Source: Lachnospiraceae bacterium (GTDB lineage Bacteria; Bacillota; Clostridia; Lachnospirales; Lachnospiraceae). Taken from it: DNA of 25,324 bases. The DNA lies in assembly GCA_009774245.1 (NCBI GenBank), contig VSNM01000077.1, positions 1-25,324 of the forward strand, written 5' to 3'. The notes beneath the pieces were generated by a model. It was not told the DNA's origin. It saw only the letters and a program-made list of their open reading frames with translations, and made no database searches. Position numbers and translations under genes: made by a program. Of this stretch, positions 6,687-14,426 are shown piece after piece; positions within the stretch are counted from its first letter, which is position 1; the number at the start of each line of letters is the position of its first letter.

Positions 6687-7568
6687 TTATCCTATTAAAA
6701 CAGCACATTTTCCATATCCCACATCACAATTAATCGTTATTATTCCAGCTGGCAGATTAATTAGCTCAAAAACCTGAAAATTCGTATAGTATCCACTTTT
6801 ACTACTACTACTGCCATATTCCAGATTCAAAATCTCACTACACGATCCACCAGGGACAGAAACACTAGCATTAGATTTAGAGTCATCATCAACAACCTCC
6901 ACCACGAGATAAGCTTTTGTTCGAGCAGCACCATTATTAAGCGTAAAAGTCCTACCGGAATTTGCGCCATTACTGGCAAGTACTGTCATGCTACTATTTA
7001 AAATATCCTCAATTGCCGGCAGCTTTTTGATGACATCAATTGGAACCGTGATCTTTGAATCCTCGTCATAATAGCCTCCTGGTATGGTGATTTCTGCGGT
7101 TGATCCGTTTTCCTTGATCTGGCTTGTCGATGTACTTGTCCCGCTGTGGTCAGCCATGCTTCCGGTGATGATACTTTTCCCAACCAGCGCCTTCTTCCCT
7201 GACAATATATTTTCTGCTGCAGCGTCCGTGCCGTCAGACAGGGCGCCGATGGCTTCCGCAAGCATATTAAACCCCGGAATGTCGTCGTTGATCTCAATAT
7301 TGTCATACTTGTTCAGTTCAGTCTTTAAATTTATCTTCCCGTCCGTTACCATCTTGTCAATTGTCAGAAAATCACCGGCGTCAAATATAACATCATCCGC
7401 ACTGTCCTCTGTGCTGTTGTCAAATACGATCTTCCCCTGGCTGTTGTACCGGATTCCATCGGCGGTTGATCTTTCAGATGCCGCCGCATATCCTGAATAA
7501 AATGATGCGGCAGACAGTGCCACTGTACATAAAATTGCTGTTATTACATTGCTGTTATTAATATTCAT
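6687..7568 (-). CDS. Secreted tail-fibre-like protein of the transfer module
   Basis: The protein is 293 residues from the ATG at 7568 (MNINNSNVI), which follows AAAGGAGAATTTC. A longer frame through the palindrome at 7593-7614 is rejected. Residues 8-30 form a signal or membrane segment (VITAILCTVALSAASFYSGY). QGKIVFDN and DDVIFDAGDF follow, a motif shared with the adjacent small protein. The middle has ILSGKKALVGKSIITGSM, then IPGGYYDEDSKITV, which recalls phage tail and host-contact proteins (GKKA-x-x-xGx-I-xGTM and GYHxxxxKV). The C-terminal 100 residues look like a beta-rich, Ser/Gly-rich domain with two cysteines. I infer a surface protein possibly used in recipient contact. The exact function is unknown. 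Confidence 0.7.
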   Translation of the reverse strand: MNINNSNVITAILCTVALSAASFYSGYAAASERSTADGIRYNSQGKIVFDNSTEDSADDVIFDAGDFLTIDKMVTDGKINLKTELNKYDNIEINDDIPGFNMLAEAIGALSDGTDAAAENILSGKKALVGKSIITGSMADHSGTSTSTSQIKENGSTAEITIPGGYYDEDSKITVPIDVIKKLPAIEDILNSSMTVLASNGANSGRTFTLNNGAARTKAYLVVEVVDDDSKSNASVSVPGGSCSEILNLEYGSSSSKSGYYTNFQVFELINLPAGIITINCDVGYGKCAVLIG

Positions 7569-7592
7569 GAAATTCTCCTTTCCCCGGCGCCG

Positions 7593-7614
7593 TTTTATGC
7601 GGCGCCGCATAAAA
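7593..7614. repeat. Dispersed palindrome, copy 1 (22 bp perfect)
   Basis: The core TATGCGGCGCCGCATA is extended symmetrically by TTT and AAA to 22 perfect bases. It begins one base after the stop codon of the 69-residue gene and ends 24 bases before the next start codon. A second GGCGCC lies at 7586-7591. Confidence 0.9.
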
Positions 7615-7615
7615 T

Positions 7616-7825
7616 TCACTGGCAGATAACTGCAAGTCTATTAAAATCACCGGCGTCAAATATAACATCATCCGCAGCATCCTCTGTTTTGTTATCAAAT
7701 ACGATCTTCCCCTGGCTGTGAAACTGTTTCTCCTTGGCATTCCCTGTTATGGAAATCAGAAGAACCAGAAGCGTAACCGATACCATTATGACGTTTATAC
7801 GTATGGTCTTTTTTCTTTCAGACAT
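7616..7825 (-). CDS. Small membrane-anchored protein, truncated paralogue of its downstream neighbour
   Basis: The protein is 69 residues, with GGGGAGGGGGAGAGAG before the ATG. One membrane segment (about residues 8-28, IRINVIMVSVTLLVLLISI) is followed by SQGKIVFDNKTEDAADDVIF and DAGDF. That stretch is nearly identical to residues in the next gene, where only a few positions differ. After DAGDF it continues NRLAVICQ and stops, one base before the palindrome copy at 7593-7614. The paralogue continues with LTIDKMVTDG and another 200 residues. This suggests a tandem duplication cut short, possibly by arrival of the palindrome. It may still be made as a short membrane peptide. Confidence 0.65.
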   Translation of the reverse strand: MSERKKTIRINVIMVSVTLLVLLISITGNAKEKQFHSQGKIVFDNKTEDAADDVIFDAGDFNRLAVICQ

Positions 7826-7840
7826 CTCTCTCCCCCTCCC

Positions 7841-9019
7841 CTATTTGATATACAGCGTGGTATTGTTATTTTCGTCTGTGGCCGATGTAATAATATAATT
7901 CCGGTAGAGCTGCCAGTTCCCATACTCAGACGCATTTGTCGGCTGCCTGTCTGCAGTGGTGATGCAGGTGCCGATATATTTACTTGTTTCTGTCGGCGTC
8001 AAGGAAAAACCGCTGCCGAATGCATCGTCCGCATATGCTACATAAGTGCTTTTTCCGTCCTGTCCGTTTTCCCCATCCTTTCCGTCCGCTCCGTCCCTGC
8101 CATCCTGCCCGTTCCTGCCAGCAGCTCCTTCTTTACCTTCTTTACCGTCCTTCCCGTCCTTAATACTGTCCTTCAGCTCTTTCTCTATCTCCGATGCAAT
8201 CTCAGATTTTATACTGTCAATCTTCTTATCCACATCATCCTTCATGCTGTCCTTCATACTGTTTTGCAGATTCTTCTGCAGCTCTGATGTGATATCATCT
8301 TTCATTCCATCCAGTTTTTCATTGATGTCATCGTCCATATTGTCAAGTTTCTCATCCACGCTGCTGTTCACGGTCTCATAGGCACCGCCAATATATTTTT
8401 CAATTTCAGTTTTGTATTCATTATTACTGCCGCTTCCGCTGCCATCATCTTTAAGACGTGTCGTGATATGGATATTCATACTCCTCTCCTCGAGTGCATT
8501 GATCTGTGCCTGGAGACTCTCTGCAAGCTCCATGTACTCCACATCATAATCCGGAGCCATATCGGATGCCTTATATTCATTTAATGATAGCAGTACTGCC
8601 TGCCATACATATGAGCTTATCCCGCTTGACAGCGCATAACATTCTTCATCCGTCAACTGATCAGATGCCTCTTTAAGCCTATTTTGAAACATTTCTGTGA
8701 GTGCCTCACTGTGCTCATCTGTCACAGTGTCAGCCCCCGAACTGATCACTGCGTTATAGCTCTGCACAGAATAATCTGCAATCTCTTCTCGGGCAGCTTT
8801 GTCAATGACGTCTACCCCGGAAAGATACCAGCTTACATCATCCGCGAGCTTTGATTCCACATAAGTGCTATATACATATTTGGATTCTGCTGCAGCCATA
8901 TCATCCATATCCCTGCTGCTTCTGCCATATAACAGAAACACCATCGCAGCTATGACAGCTAAAATTACTCCGGAAATTATATACAGATACTTTCTTGGTA
9001 CTTTGTTCATAAATTTCAT
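7841..9019 (-). CDS. Collagen-like membrane-anchored stalk protein
   Basis: The protein is 392 residues. GAGGAGGTAGAATA precedes the ATG, which overlaps the upstream stop (TAATG). An N-terminal membrane anchor (about residues 10-32, YLYIISGVILAVIAAMVFLL) is followed by a helical region. A coiled coil with heptad-like DDxxxKLDxMxDDI repeats (about 215-290) comes next, then twelve Gly-X-Y triplets (GKDGKEGKEGAAGRNGQDGR, then GADGKDGENGQDGKS). A C-terminal head of about 75 residues contains YIGTCITT and QPTNASEYGNWQLY, similar to phage tail-fibre ends where QPxxASxYxW is frequent. The anchor, coiled coil, collagen-like stalk and head together suggest a trimeric surface fibre. A role in donor-recipient contact is inference. 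Confidence 0.8.
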   Translation of the reverse strand: MKFMNKVPRKYLYIISGVILAVIAAMVFLLYGRSSRDMDDMAAAESKYVYSTYVESKLADDVSWYLSGVDVIDKAAREEIADYSVQSYNAVISSGADTVTDEHSEALTEMFQNRLKEASDQLTDEECYALSSGISSYVWQAVLLSLNEYKASDMAPDYDVEYMELAESLQAQINALEERSMNIHITTRLKDDGSGSGSNNEYKTEIEKYIGGAYETVNSSVDEKLDNMDDDINEKLDGMKDDITSELQKNLQNSMKDSMKDDVDKKIDSIKSEIASEIEKELKDSIKDGKDGKEGKEGAAGRNGQDGRDGADGKDGENGQDGKSTYVAYADDAFGSGFSLTPTETSKYIGTCITTADRQPTNASEYGNWQLYRNYIITSATDENNNTTLYIK

Positions 9020-10266
9020 TATTCTACCTCCTCTTCACCATCCAGTTCCGGGTCATATTCCCCGTCCGGGTCCGGATCGCTAAAAATATCATCTGCGTCA
9101 CCCGGCTCCTCTCCGAATATATCTTCCTCTGGTTCGGTTGTTTCCGCGCCAAAATCCTCATGCTCATCGTCATGATCCCATCCTGCATCTGCGGCCTCAC
9201 TTTCAGCAGCCGCGGCATATGCCTCCTCATCTTCTTTTATGAGATCCCTAAGATACTGCTCTTTGTCGGCATCACCATATTCAAAATCAAATTCTTCCTC
9301 CTCATTCTCTGACTCCTCAGCCGAAAACTGATCCATGTCGGGAGCCTCCATCGCATCCATTTCCTGTTCTTTTTTGGCTTTGTATACCTTCTGATAGTAA
9401 TAAAATCCTCCCCCTGCCGCCATGATCAGCAAAAGTATGATGGTATTTTTGTTGATTCCCTTCTTTGCTGCTGTTTGGCTGTTATCAGTAATGTTTCCTT
9501 CATTCCCTGAGGATGAGGACAGGGCTTTTAAAAGGCTGTCATCCCCACTGTCTTTGGTGGTTTGGGTTACATTGCCGCCATCTGCTGCAAGCGCAGCCAG
9601 ATCCTGGTTGTTTACCTGATTGAGAAGATATACATTATTACTCTCCTGTCCCTGATCAACCAGAAGGTAGAATACATCTCCCTCGGCCGTAGTCATGGAA
9701 TAAAAAACCTGCTCGCTGCTGTCGGTACCATCCAGAAATGTTTTACTATATACCGTTCCTTCGCCCTGCTCTGCAGGCGTGTCCTTCTTTATTTCATATG
9801 GTTTTTCATTGTCGGATTCGGATTTTTTCAGTTCCAGGTCGATATCAATTGTCTGTCCGTCATACTCACCTGATGTATCGTCACTGTAGGAACCACTGTA
9901 AGTATCGTCTGAAGATTCAGACTCCTCTGAAACGCGCCCTTCATGGACATCATAATTTCCCGTTACTGCAGCTTTTGTGCCCGGATCTTCGGATTCAGGT
10001 GGTTCATAGACCTGTGATGTGATATTGCCTGCTGCATCCCTGACATAAATAGTATGTGATGTCCCGGCAGGTATCGTAAACATATTAGACGGGCCAAAAC
10101 TGCCTGGATCGTCATTGTCAAGCGCATATGTAATTCCTTCATTGTCATCTGATGCCTGCACTGTGATCGTAATGTATTCCTCTCCATCCGAGGCATATAC
10201 GCTCATCGCAGGAATAACCATCAGCGCAGCTGCCATGATCCCTGCCGTTATTTTTCTAATCCTCAT
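9019..10266 (-). CDS. CD1107-like (DUF4366) mobile-element surface protein
   Basis: The protein is 415 residues. A signal peptide (residues 1-25, ending SVYASDG) is followed by an Ig-like beta domain (about 30-85, with IPAGTSHTIYVRDAAGNITS) and an acidic linker. The segment YSMTTAEGDVFYLLVDQGQE then NNVYLLNQVNNQDLAALA (about 190-240) is the hallmark I associate with the CD1107/DUF4366 family of Tn1549-like elements. A second membrane helix (NTIILLLIMAAGGGFYYYQK, about 282-301) precedes a very acidic cytoplasmic tail of about 110 residues. The start codon overlaps the end of the preceding gene, whose GGAGGC encodes both its C-terminus and this ribosome binding site. Its partner in the secretion channel is unknown. 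Confidence 0.8.
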   Translation of the reverse strand: MRIRKITAGIMAAALMVIPAMSVYASDGEEYITITVQASDDNEGITYALDNDDPGSFGPSNMFTIPAGTSHTIYVRDAAGNITSQVYEPPESEDPGTKAAVTGNYDVHEGRVSEESESSDDTYSGSYSDDTSGEYDGQTIDIDLELKKSESDNEKPYEIKKDTPAEQGEGTVYSKTFLDGTDSSEQVFYSMTTAEGDVFYLLVDQGQESNNVYLLNQVNNQDLAALAADGGNVTQTTKDSGDDSLLKALSSSSGNEGNITDNSQTAAKKGINKNTIILLLIMAAGGGFYYYQKVYKAKKEQEMDAMEAPDMDQFSAEESENEEEEFDFEYGDADKEQYLRDLIKEDEEAYAAAAESEAADAGWDHDDEHEDFGAETTEPEEDIFGEEPGDADDIFSDPDPDGEYDPELDGEEEVE

Positions 10267-11794
10267 TGCCGTTACTGCCTCCTTCTGCCGGCGTTACCTT
10301 TTCCGCCGTAATTTTCTCTATCACCGGCTCCTGTTTGTCTATATTGGCTACGATAATCTTTTCCGCTGAAATATTCCCTGCGGAATCCCTCGCCTGTACC
10401 TCCCATGTACCATTACAGTTTACTTCATGTTCATTTTGTGCCATCCAGCCGCTATCTGTTCCGGCAGGCGTAATCACCTTGTATTCAACCGGAAGATGAT
10501 CTTCTGCTTCTATGATCAGTCTCGTGGCGCTGCACCATTCGGTATCTGCAAGCCGGACAGATATCACCGGCGCTTTCTGGTCAACAACAATGATCTCCTT
10601 TTCTACTGATGCCATATTTCCGCTCTGATCCCGGCAGAAAGCAACCCATGTCCCATTCTGCGTAATATCAAGATCAAAAACAGCTTTCTTTGTCCAGTCT
10701 GCATCTGCCGGAACTGGTTCTGTATCGTCTTTCGCATCTGTGTCTTTCGGAATAAATGCATATTCCAGATCCGGATAGGGTGTTTTATCATCTTCTGCGG
10801 TTATCGATATGCTGGCAGTTACCGGCATGTCCACATTTGATATTTCAAAGCCGCCGACATCAACCGCTGATATTGTGGGGGCGCACAGATCTTTTCCCGA
10901 CAGCGTCACTTCTGTGTCAAGGATCTGGTCCCCACAGCGGTAACGTAGCAGAAACACTTTATCCTCCAGCCCGATATATGCATAATTGCATTCTGTATAC
11001 ACGGTAGTTACAGTCTCCATCGGATTACCTGTGCCATTGGAGGAAAGCTCTCTTTCCTCCGTACTTTCAACAAATGTCAACCCGTAAAGTCCGGTTATGA
11101 CATTTTGTGTGCCATTCACACAGGACACCTGGACTGGTATCTCTCTGCTGGAGACATACTTTCCCGCATCTGTAACATACTCTTCTGTCCCAGATATCTC
11201 CTGAATATCCGGAATAATATATACAGACGCATTTTCTGTTATTGTCTCCCCTCCCTCCATACTGACTGTACAGCGGACTGGTGTTGTGTCTGTTCCCTCT
11301 GCTGTAACACACAGGACAGACACAGGTCTGTACAGCTCATCCTGCTTTGATTCGCTGTCCACTGTCTCCCATACGCATGTATGCCGGTTATAAACTTCCC
11401 ATACATAAGACTGCGCTTCCGGATAATAGCATTCCAGCTGTACTGTACTTCCTGATACTGTATATAGGTCAGACAGTTTCACTGCTTCTGTCGTTTTATG
11501 CGGCGCCGCATATTCCTCTTCCCCGCTTTCTTCGAGGTTCTGATCTGCCTCCGCGGCACTCTCTTCCTCTTCCGGCACAGAATCCGCAGTTTCCGCTGTC
11601 TCTGTCTGCTCAGGCTCTGTTTCCGGCGCTCCCTGTTCCGTAAAACTGTTATTTACTATCAGGATGATCACACATAACAGTGCACACAACACCAATAACG
11701 CAGCTGGTATCATAACTATGGTACGTTTTCTATGAAATACATCTGATTTTTCTGCTTCCTCTTCGTTCTCATCTATCATATTTAAGCGTCCCAA
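10256..11794 (-). CDS. Membrane-anchored Ig-like surface protein
   Basis: The protein is 512 residues from a TTG at 11794 with AAAGGAGAAG seven bases upstream. An ATG five codons later (11779) is equally possible. One membrane segment (about 28-50, MIPAALLVLCALLCVIILIV) is followed by an acidic linker and then several beta-sandwich-like repeats. At least two end in the bacterial Ig-like motif: DITQNGTWVAFCRDQSGNMA and NCNGTWEVQARDSAGNISAE. A copy of the dispersed palindrome lies in frame in the linker and encodes YAAPH (about residue 95). The gene overlaps both neighbours by a few bases, so it is part of the same operon. I infer an extracellular stalk or adhesin of the mating apparatus. No enzymatic motif is seen. 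Confidence 0.7.
   Translation of the reverse strand: MGRLNMIDENEEEAEKSDVFHRKRTIVMIPAALLVLCALLCVIILIVNNSFTEQGAPETEPEQTETAETADSVPEEEESAAEADQNLEESGEEEYAAPHKTTEAVKLSDLYTVSGSTVQLECYYPEAQSYVWEVYNRHTCVWETVDSESKQDELYRPVSVLCVTAEGTDTTPVRCTVSMEGGETITENASVYIIPDIQEISGTEEYVTDAGKYVSSREIPVQVSCVNGTQNVITGLYGLTFVESTEERELSSNGTGNPMETVTTVYTECNYAYIGLEDKVFLLRYRCGDQILDTEVTLSGKDLCAPTISAVDVGGFEISNVDMPVTASISITAEDDKTPYPDLEYAFIPKDTDAKDDTEPVPADADWTKKAVFDLDITQNGTWVAFCRDQSGNMASVEKEIIVVDQKAPVISVRLADTEWCSATRLIIEAEDHLPVEYKVITPAGTDSGWMAQNEHEVNCNGTWEVQARDSAGNISAEKIIVANIDKQEPVIEKITAEKVTPAEGGSNGNED
11497..11512. repeat. Dispersed palindrome, copy 2 (16 bp, in frame inside a gene)
   Basis: TATGCGGCGCCGCATA lies in the linker of the Ig-like protein, where the minus strand reads YAAPHK without disturbing the frame. 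CGTTT precedes it on the plus strand, as at copies 1 and 3. Confidence 0.9.
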
Positions 11795-12186
11795 TTTTCT
11801 TCTCCTTTCTCATCATCATATTCTTCTCCAAAAACAGGAATTTCCGAAAAGACCTCATTCTCTCCTGACTCTTCCTGCTCATCGCCAGCCGTGTCATGAA
11901 ACCTCTCTGGAAATGACATCCTGACCGCATCTATCAGCTGTGTTTTGTCGTCCAGTAGTTTCAATAGCAGCTGCAACTCATCTGGTGACAGATTTAACGC
12001 ATTTACCCTGTCAAATACCTCCCCTCCCTTCTCATATTTGATTTGTTTCTCCAGGGCTTCTGCCTTTCGGGTATGCTTCTCTGCGAGCTCCGCATATTCT
12101 TTGGCTTTATTCCTATACTTTTCAGCAAGCTCCATCTCCTTGTCATACTGTCCTGTCAGTTTTGCAATTTTTTCAATGCTGCTCAT
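11782..12186 (-). CDS. Coiled-coil protein, DUF4315-like
   Basis: The protein is 134 residues, with GAAAGAGGTG seven bases before ATG. Residues 1-55 form a charged coiled coil (EKIAKLTGQYDKEMELAEKY onward). The LNLSPDELQLLLKLL segment (about 65-79) resembles the ending of DUF4315 proteins, where LxLTPEEL is typical. A long acidic tail follows (EEYDDEKGEENWDA). DUF4315 genes sit at this place in Tn1549-type modules, next to the CD1107 gene. They are normally about 85 residues, so the acidic extension is unusual. Function unknown. The downstream gene starts inside its end. Confidence 0.65.
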   Translation of the reverse strand: MSSIEKIAKLTGQYDKEMELAEKYRNKAKEYAELAEKHTRKAEALEKQIKYEKGGEVFDRVNALNLSPDELQLLLKLLDDKTQLIDAVRMSFPERFHDTAGDEQEESGENEVFSEIPVFGEEYDDEKGEENWDA

Positions 12187-12198
12187 TTTACACCTCTT

Positions 12199-14412
12199 TC
12201 AATATTGGTCATTACTATAAACATGCCCGCTCTGCGGGATAATGAAAACCGGGTTGATCTTCCTGTCATCCGCGTCGTGTACCCGTATATGCAGGTGCGG
12301 TCCCGTCGAGTTTCCGGTATTTCCGGAACAGCCTACAAACTGCCCCTTAAAAACTGTCTGCCCTGCGCTCACTGCCAGGCTGTCCATGTGCATATACGTC
12401 ACTTCCCAGCCGGATTCCGTCCTGACTGTGACCATGTTTCCACCGGAATCACTGTAATACGCCTTTACGACCTGTCCCGTCACTGCGGAATAAAGCCTTG
12501 TCCCTGTCGGAATTGCGATATCTACACCGTCATGGAATGTTTTTTTGCCTGTAATGGGATGTATCCGCTCTCCGAATCCGGAAGAGATTTTCCCGCTCCA
12601 GTCTATACCGTCCAGTGCCGGGCCGTAAGCCTGCTGTCCGCCGCTTGACAGCTTATATGAGTTGTACAGCTCCAGGGCTTCATCATCCAGTCTCGCCTCC
12701 ACAATTTCCTCAAGCTCTGTCTTGCTTACCGTTATGTAACAGATCATGACTTCCTGTGTATACGGATTGCCATATTCATCATAAAATGTGCGTTCTTCCT
12801 CCTCAAATCTGATATTAATCTGATACATCAGCTCAAAAATCTCATCCAGCTCATCCTGTACCAGCTGCAGGTCAAATTCAAAAAACTTTGCAGAGAGATA
12901 CGCCATCAGAGTGATATCGTCAAAACCAAACTCCGGAAGGTCATATATAAACTCATATATGTGCTTTCCTGTCTGCGCGAAACATTCCTCGTCCAGATCT
13001 TTTTCCAGTTCCTCTTTCCCTTCCCCCTCCATAATATTTCTGAGCTCCGCCTCCTGGTTCCTGAGATATTCCGTGACATCTGTCAGCACGGTATAGTCAT
13101 TTTGCGTCACAGTTTTCGAAGTTATCTGCGCAACCATCTGGAAGAAAGACATCAGGAAGAGCACGATCATCATCAAGACGATCATCAGGACTACAACAAT
13201 CGACGCCATGGAGGATATGACTGTCATATTCCTTTTCCGCTGTATTCTCCGTTCTTTACGGGATGTCTTGTTCATCCGGTGCTGATATCGGTGATTCCTG
13301 CGGACAGACTCGTTTCTGATTCGCTCCTGCTGGCGGGCAATTCTCTCCCGCTGTTTTTTCTGCTGCTGTATCTTTCTGTTTTCGGCGCGGTGGGCAGTTT
13401 CCTTCTTATCCATGGTTTCCTGCCTCCCTGTCTCTGGCGCTGTTTTGATCACTGCAGATGTGGCAGACATTTTGTCAAGCTCTGACATTTTCCGGTTTAC
13501 TGCCAGAATCCTGCCCTGCTCGTGTTTCAGGCGCTGCCCCTCCCTGTCCACCAGCCTGTCCTTTTTGTCCTTAAATCTCAGCCGTTTGTAGACATAGCTC
13601 TTGTCGCTTATATCACGTATGTTCTTTCTGATATTGCGTTTTGCTATATATGCGCCCTTGTGTACTGCATGCTTTATCGCTGCGCTGTCCTCATCCTCCT
13701 CTATGTTCTCATCGTTAAAGAGCAGCCTGCCCGTGCGCTTTGCCGCCGCAATCCTCTGTTCCCGTCTCTCGGATTCCCTGTTTTCCTTACTGCGCTGTCT
13801 GCCATATTCGCGCTCATTCAGCTTCTTCTCTACTTTTCTGCCTTCTTTTATGGAATATTTCTTAACAGACGGCTGCTTCTTTTTCAACCGTTCCCGCTGC
13901 CGGTTATTTTCTACCTTGTCCTGCTTCAGAAGGCTGATGTGTTTCCCATTGCGGTCCATCATTTCCTGCGCCCATTCAGAGAGCTCCAGCTCTGAATCCG
14001 GATTTGCAGAAGGTATTGCTGGCGGACTTGTCAGCCTGTCGCCTGTATGTGCAGAAGCGGCGCGTCTGAACTCATTTGTCACTGTAACCTGCTCTATGAA
14101 CGTCTCATAATCATAAGAATTGAAAGCCTTTTCCGTATAATTCTGACGCTGTTCATCAAAAGACTCTTCCCGGTTCTGATATACGTCCCTCCGCTCCTCA
14201 CTGTTGTATGCCTGCTCCTGCGGTTGTCCGTTCTGTCCGAGATTTATGTCCTCCCTGCCGGCTCCGAGATTCAGGTCCGGATTCTGTCCGCCAGCTCTGT
14301 CCGGATGCATATCCGTGCTGTCTGTCTGTACAGGGTTCCGGAGACCATCGTCCTGCAGGTGCGGCGCCTCCCCTGACAGTATCTTCTGACACCCGCCGCT
14401 TTCCAGTGGCAT
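12199..14412 (-). CDS. Membrane-anchored M23 peptidase of the conjugation machine (CD1108-like)
   Basis: The protein is 737 residues with GGGAGGG before ATG. Residues 1-395 are hydrophilic and strongly basic (long Arg/Lys/Gln stretches such as RKIQQQKKQRERIARQQERI) and probably cytoplasmic. A membrane helix spans about 398-426 (SMASIVVVLMIVLMMIVLFL). The outer part ends in an M23 domain (about 605-725) with GFGERIHPITGKKTFHDGVD and HLHI, which carry the His/Asp and HxH zinc ligands. It should cut peptidoglycan locally so that the channel can cross the wall. Related elements often have a lysozyme plus NlpC/P60 pair in this place. Here only M23 is seen. It follows virB4 closely. Confidence 0.85.
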   Translation of the reverse strand: MPLESGGCQKILSGEAPHLQDDGLRNPVQTDSTDMHPDRAGGQNPDLNLGAGREDINLGQNGQPQEQAYNSEERRDVYQNREESFDEQRQNYTEKAFNSYDYETFIEQVTVTNEFRRAASAHTGDRLTSPPAIPSANPDSELELSEWAQEMMDRNGKHISLLKQDKVENNRQRERLKKKQPSVKKYSIKEGRKVEKKLNEREYGRQRSKENRESERREQRIAAAKRTGRLLFNDENIEEDEDSAAIKHAVHKGAYIAKRNIRKNIRDISDKSYVYKRLRFKDKKDRLVDREGQRLKHEQGRILAVNRKMSELDKMSATSAVIKTAPETGRQETMDKKETAHRAENRKIQQQKKQRERIARQQERIRNESVRRNHRYQHRMNKTSRKERRIQRKRNMTVISSMASIVVVLMIVLMMIVLFLMSFFQMVAQITSKTVTQNDYTVLTDVTEYLRNQEAELRNIMEGEGKEELEKDLDEECFAQTGKHIYEFIYDLPEFGFDDITLMAYLSAKFFEFDLQLVQDELDEIFELMYQINIRFEEEERTFYDEYGNPYTQEVMICYITVSKTELEEIVEARLDDEALELYNSYKLSSGGQQAYGPALDGIDWSGKISSGFGERIHPITGKKTFHDGVDIAIPTGTRLYSAVTGQVVKAYYSDSGGNMVTVRTESGWEVTYMHMDSLAVSAGQTVFKGQFVGCSGNTGNSTGPHLHIRVHDADDRKINPVFIIPQSGHVYSNDQY

Positions 14413-14426
14413 GTATGTATCCCTCC

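Noticed and set aside
7569..7619. Extension of the secreted protein to an upstream start (MNFMRRRI)
   Set aside because: The added residues come from the palindrome, while AAAGGAG sits at the proper distance before the ATG at 7568, just ahead of the signal sequence.
8046..8381. Plus-strand frame rich in Ser, Pro and Phe
   Set aside because: It is the complement of the collagen-like and coiled-coil repeat region of the minus-strand gene, with no ribosome binding site.
12043..12648. Plus-strand frame of 201 codons opposite the M23 gene
   Set aside because: It has no ribosome binding site and no family pattern, and it is a shadow of two clearly coding minus-strand genes.
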